This document shows, piece after piece, positions 6,582 to 8,840 of a stretch of DNA of 8,840 nucleotides (its first letter is position 1; each line of letters starts with the position of its first letter). The notes under the pieces are model-generated. The model did not search any database. It worked only from the letters and a program-made list of their open reading frames with translations, and had not been told where the DNA came from. The position numbers were made by a program, and so were the translations under genes. Source of the stretch: DATCMU01 sp036563245. Its GTDB lineage: Bacteria > Pseudomonadota > Alphaproteobacteria > Rhizobiales > Devosiaceae. Where the stretch lies: assembly GCA_036563245.1 (NCBI GenBank), contig DATCMU010000032.1:1-8840 (forward strand), read 5' to 3'.

Positions 6582-6791
6582 GCTGGCAGTCGGCCAGAGC
6601 GATCCGGTGAACCCGGAGACGGTTAGATCGCTTCCAAAGCTGCCCCACAAGCAGAGTGTCGCTCGGCGCTGCCGTCCCGTGTGGCGTGATGCTGTCGCAA
6701 GCCGGTATCGCGCGATTACCCGACAGTCAGAAGTGGGCGGCGCCCCGCCGGTGATGTAGGAGCGCCCCAAGCCATACGGAAATCTGGATCG
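6582..6791. other. convergent intergenic region with two weak hairpins
   Basis: The AraC copy B gene and the DUF4386-like gene end toward each other across 210 bases. AGCGATC (6598-6604) and GATCGCT (6626-6632) form a 7-base stem with a partly paired inner AACC/GGTT. GGCGG (6736-6740) and CCGCC (6745-6749) form a short GC hairpin. Either could help terminate transcription, but neither is followed by a T run. No open frame with a ribosome binding site was found. Confidence 0.4.
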
Positions 6792-7568
6792 TCAATCTCC
6801 CGCGCTATCCATATTCGCAAGTGCATTGGGGTTGAAGCCCTTGATCAGGAGCCATAGGCCGAACAGCAACTCCCAGAAGAATTCGGGAATAGTGGCGATG
6901 ATCTGCGGCATGGATGCTGCCTCAATGACGCCGAGGACAACGGCGATGCCGGAGGCGAGTATGGCTGGCCCGCCGACAAGCCCGAGGATCGACAGGAAGC
7001 GTGGCACGAGACGGGTCCGCCACATCATGTAGCCAAGGATCAATCCGTTGCCGATGCCGACGACGACGCCAGGCCCGAGGCGGAAGGTCCAGTCGTGAAG
7101 GGCGACAAGTGCCTGGCCGGCAACCATTAGCGCGGCCGGATCGGCGGCACCTGCGTTCCCGCGCAGGGTGTTGAGCGCCAGAAGTGCGACAATACCGAAA
7201 GCGATGAAGGCGCTCTCGGTCAGACGTGCTGCGACATAGGACAGCGAAAGCACTTCGTGACGCTTGCTCAGGACCGGATAGAGCGTCAGCGCCGAGGCGA
7301 TATTGGCAAAGATCAGCACGAGTTCCAGCACGGCGCCCCAGGACAGGCTCATGTCGAAGCCGTCACCAAGGATGAAGGCCGGATCGCTGAGTGCCGGCAT
7401 ATAGAAGATTGCCACAGGTGGAATGGAAGCGGCGTAGGTGATGAGAAAAAACAGACCGGTCAGCCGTGCCAGTCGCTGGGCGCGCCGGTGAGCCTCGGTG
7501 CGAGTTGAAGCGGTGGTGGATGCAAAAAGAGGCGGATCTACGTCCGCGGTGTAGTCGGTCGTGGCCAT
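6792..7568 (-). CDS. DUF4386-like integral membrane protein
   Basis: The 258-residue protein matches the pattern of DUF4386. After a polar start of about 30 residues comes ARLTGLFFLITYAASIPP (34-51). A region with several further helices follows (about 75-100, 112-133, 145-182). The late segment is typical: GNGLILGYMMWRTRLVPRFLSILGLVGGPAILASG (173-207, given here as the stretches GNGLILGYMMW and RTRLVPRFLSILG). A last helix pair ends at about 243. Molecular function is not known for the family. The ATG at 7568 has GGAGGG six bases upstream. A longer open frame extends into the LysR gene without support. The long leader (7569-7674) contains one copy of the 52-base element shared with the LysR/DUF2798 intergenic region, so LysR control is likely. 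Confidence 0.85.
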   Translation of the reverse strand: MATTDYTADVDPPLFASTTASTRTEAHRRAQRLARLTGLFFLITYAASIPPVAIFYMPALSDPAFILGDGFDMSLSWGAVLELVLIFANIASALTLYPVLSKRHEVLSLSYVAARLTESAFIAFGIVALLALNTLRGNAGAADPAALMVAGQALVALHDWTFRLGPGVVVGIGNGLILGYMMWRTRLVPRFLSILGLVGGPAILASGIAVVLGVIEAASMPQIIATIPEFFWELLFGLWLLIKGFNPNALANMDSAGD

Positions 7569-7605
7569 TTCATGCCCTCCGGGCAGCGTGGTGAAAGCCT
7601 TCAAA

Positions 7606-7615
7606 GCTCTAGAGC
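7606..7615. promoter_or_regulatory. palindrome with possible -10 box of the DUF4386-like gene
   Basis: GCTCTAGAGC is a perfect 10-base palindrome in the leader of the DUF4386-like gene. Its centre TCTAGA could act as a -10 box on the minus strand, about 16 bases after GTTCCG at the edge of the shared 52-base element. The spacing fits a promoter, but the hexamers are weak. Confidence 0.3.
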
Positions 7616-7628
7616 AAACCCGATACCT

Positions 7629-7680
7629 GCGGAACGCGCTTTGTTTGCAGATTATCCTTGCATGCAACGCCACATCATGC
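7629..7680 (-). promoter_or_regulatory. LysR-type operator region candidate, copy 1 (before the DUF4386-like gene)
   Basis: In the direction of the DUF4386-like gene this 52-base element ends with GCGCGTTCCGC, 60 bases before the ATG. It contains the half-sites TTGCA and TGCAA separated by 13 bases. It matches the element at 8596-8647 at 38 of 52 positions without gaps. It overlaps the stop codon of the LysR gene. Confidence 0.6.
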
Positions 7681-8583
7681 CGGCGAAACGGGTCGTGTCG
7701 GGTTGGCGCAAACGCCCCGCAGTTGCTTGCGCAGCCAGCGATGAGCCACGTCGCCGTCCATGCGTGGATGCCAAAGCATGGAAACGGTAAAAGGCGGCGT
7801 TTCGACTGGCAAGGCAAAGCCTTCGAGATCCCGGCGCAGGCCAGCGGTGTGGCGCTCGGGAACCGTCGCGATCCAATGCGTGTCGCGCGCCAGGGCAATG
7901 GCGGTTGCGAAGCCGTTTACAATGGTCATGACGCGTCGTTCGAGTCCGACCGCTCGCATGGCGTCGTCTATGCGCCCGCTTTGCAGGCCGCGCCGGAGCA
8001 CCAGGATATGTCCGGCTTCAGCGAAAGCCGAGGGTGTGAGCGGCCGAGACAGCAGCGGGTGGCCGGTGCGGACGACACCAATCCAGCGATCCTCGAACAG
8101 CGGCAATGTACGAATCTCCGGTGCGGTCCCGGTATCGACGACACCTGTCTCGATGTCGACCTCGGCGTCGCGCAGGGCGGTTGCTTCCTTGTCGGGCTTG
8201 GCGAGAAACTGCAAGGTCACGCCCGGAGCTTCCGCCGCCACTGCCGCCAGCAAGGCCGGGCCGAAGGTTTCGACAAAGCCCTCGCTGGTGCGCAGTGTGA
8301 ACGTGCGCTTGAGGCTGGGGAGATCAAGCTTGTCCGCCGGCCGCAGCACCGCGTTGGCGCCATCGACCAATGCCCCGACTTGCGCCCGTAATTCCGTGGC
8401 CCGCGGCGTCGGCACGAGTCCACGCCCGGCTCGCACCAGCAACGGGTCGCCGGTTACTTCCCTGAGTCGCGCCAGTTGTCGGCTCATGGCCGACGGACTG
8501 AGGTGCAAGCGCCGCGCGGCGGCGGCGACGCTGCCCTCGGCCAGCAGAACGTCGAGCGTCACCAGAAGGTTGAAGTCCGCCAT
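7675..8583 (-). CDS. LysR-family transcriptional regulator
   Basis: The 302-residue protein has the LysR plan. An N-terminal winged helix-turn-helix (residues 1-60) contains GSVAAAARRLHLSPSAMSRQ (17-36) and LARLREVTGDPLLVRAGRGL (37-56). A two-lobed effector-binding domain of about 210 residues follows. The ATG at 8583 is preferred over 8595 because GGAGG lies five to six bases before it, and the LysR domain normally begins at this point. It is divergent from a DUF2798-like gene, a common arrangement in which the regulator acts on the shared intergenic region. A second copy of the intergenic element just after its own stop suggests that it also controls the DUF4386-like gene. The effector is unknown. 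Confidence 0.93.
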   Translation of the reverse strand: MADFNLLVTLDVLLAEGSVAAAARRLHLSPSAMSRQLARLREVTGDPLLVRAGRGLVPTPRATELRAQVGALVDGANAVLRPADKLDLPSLKRTFTLRTSEGFVETFGPALLAAVAAEAPGVTLQFLAKPDKEATALRDAEVDIETGVVDTGTAPEIRTLPLFEDRWIGVVRTGHPLLSRPLTPSAFAEAGHILVLRRGLQSGRIDDAMRAVGLERRVMTIVNGFATAIALARDTHWIATVPERHTAGLRRDLEGFALPVETPPFTVSMLWHPRMDGDVAHRWLRKQLRGVCANPTRPVSPA

Positions 8584-8595
8584 TCGTGCCTCCAT

Positions 8596-8647
8596 GCGAC
8601 ATATGGCGTTTCATGCACGGATATGATGCGAATGCTGCGCGTTCCGC
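8596..8647 (+). promoter_or_regulatory. LysR-type operator region candidate, copy 2 (LysR/DUF2798 intergenic)
   Basis: The 52-base element ends with GCGCGTTCCGC, 52 bases before the DUF2798-like ATG. It matches the element before the DUF4386-like gene at 38 of 52 positions. It contains TTTCATGCACGGATATGA, with TCAT and ATGA arms around eight bases. Directly after it, TTCCGC (8642-8647) and TATCTG (8665-8670), 17 bases apart, could be the -35 and -10 boxes of the DUF2798-like gene. Confidence 0.6.
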
Positions 8648-8699
8648 AAGATGACTGTTGGGACTATCTGGCAGGCAGTCTTCCAATCGGAGTTCAAAG

Positions 8700-8840
8700 A
8701 TGCCTGCCCGTTTCGCCCCTGTCCTGTTCGGATTCATCCTGTCGGCGCTCATGTCGCTAATCGTTTCCGGCATCGCGACCCTGCGCAATGCCGGTTTCGT
8801 CGACGGATTCATCCCCCTTTGGCTGAGCGCCTGGATTCTC
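8700..8840 (+). CDS. DUF2798-like membrane protein (start only)
   Basis: The first 47 codons are present and the gene runs off the window. The reading starts MPARFAPVLFGFILSALMSL and continues with the DUF2798 signature LIVSGIATLRN, then GFVDGFIPLWLSAWIL. Family members are small proteins with two membrane helices and no established function. The start at 8700 has GGAG (8689-8692) seven bases upstream. It is divergent from the LysR gene, which is a frequent partner. Confidence 0.8.
   Translation, partial: MPARFAPVLFGFILSALMSLIVSGIATLRNAGFVDGFIPLWLSAWIL

Noticed and set aside
7760..8626. Long open frames on the plus strand opposite the LysR gene
   Set aside because: They are shadows of the LysR reading frame in GC-rich DNA and have no domain or start signal of their own.

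Overview
The window reads as a piece of chromosome from a high-GC alphaproteobacterium, most likely a sphingomonad-type organism. This is inferred from base composition, a short DUF1127-type protein, the style of the AraC and LysR regulators, and a tRNA gene with encoded CCA. The exact genus cannot be fixed from the sequence alone. The window holds one tRNA, nine complete protein genes and the start of a tenth.

Left edge (1-566): a tRNA-Arg(CCG) gene at 103-179 is followed by almost 390 bases with no credible gene. That stretch contains an 11-base tandem repeat and a perfect 8+5+8 palindrome. Minus strand, 567-3121: a secreted FixH/YtkA-like protein and a lipoprotein di-heme cytochrome c peroxidase of the MauG/CcpA type form a tight two-gene operon. 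A polytopic membrane protein of unknown function follows on the same strand.

Centre (3213-6581): two AraC-family regulators, both 262 residues and alignable without gaps (about 45% identical by hand count), bracket a plus-strand group. That group is a GNAT acetyltransferase, a 45-residue DUF1127-like protein and a six-helix membrane protein. A 20-base motif, close to AACTCAGCCGCTTCATTCAA, occurs three times: before the fixH-like gene, before the GNAT gene and before the DUF1127-like gene. Each copy points the same way as the gene it precedes and lies 55-76 bases from its start codon. This looks like the operator of one or both AraC proteins and would join the peroxidase operon and the acetyltransferase/membrane genes into one regulon.

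Right part (6792-8840): a DUF4386-like membrane protein and a LysR regulator lie on the minus strand, and a DUF2798-like membrane protein starts divergently and runs off the window. A 52-base element occurs once before the DUF4386-like gene and once in the LysR/DUF2798 intergenic region. The two copies match at 38 of 52 positions without gaps, have the same orientation relative to their genes, and lie 60 and 52 bases from the starts. They are probably paired LysR binding regions, so the LysR gene would control both flanking membrane genes.

No transposase, integrase, CRISPR array or phage gene was seen. The most notable content is the two small regulons readable from repeated upstream motifs and the peroxidase with its small secreted partner.
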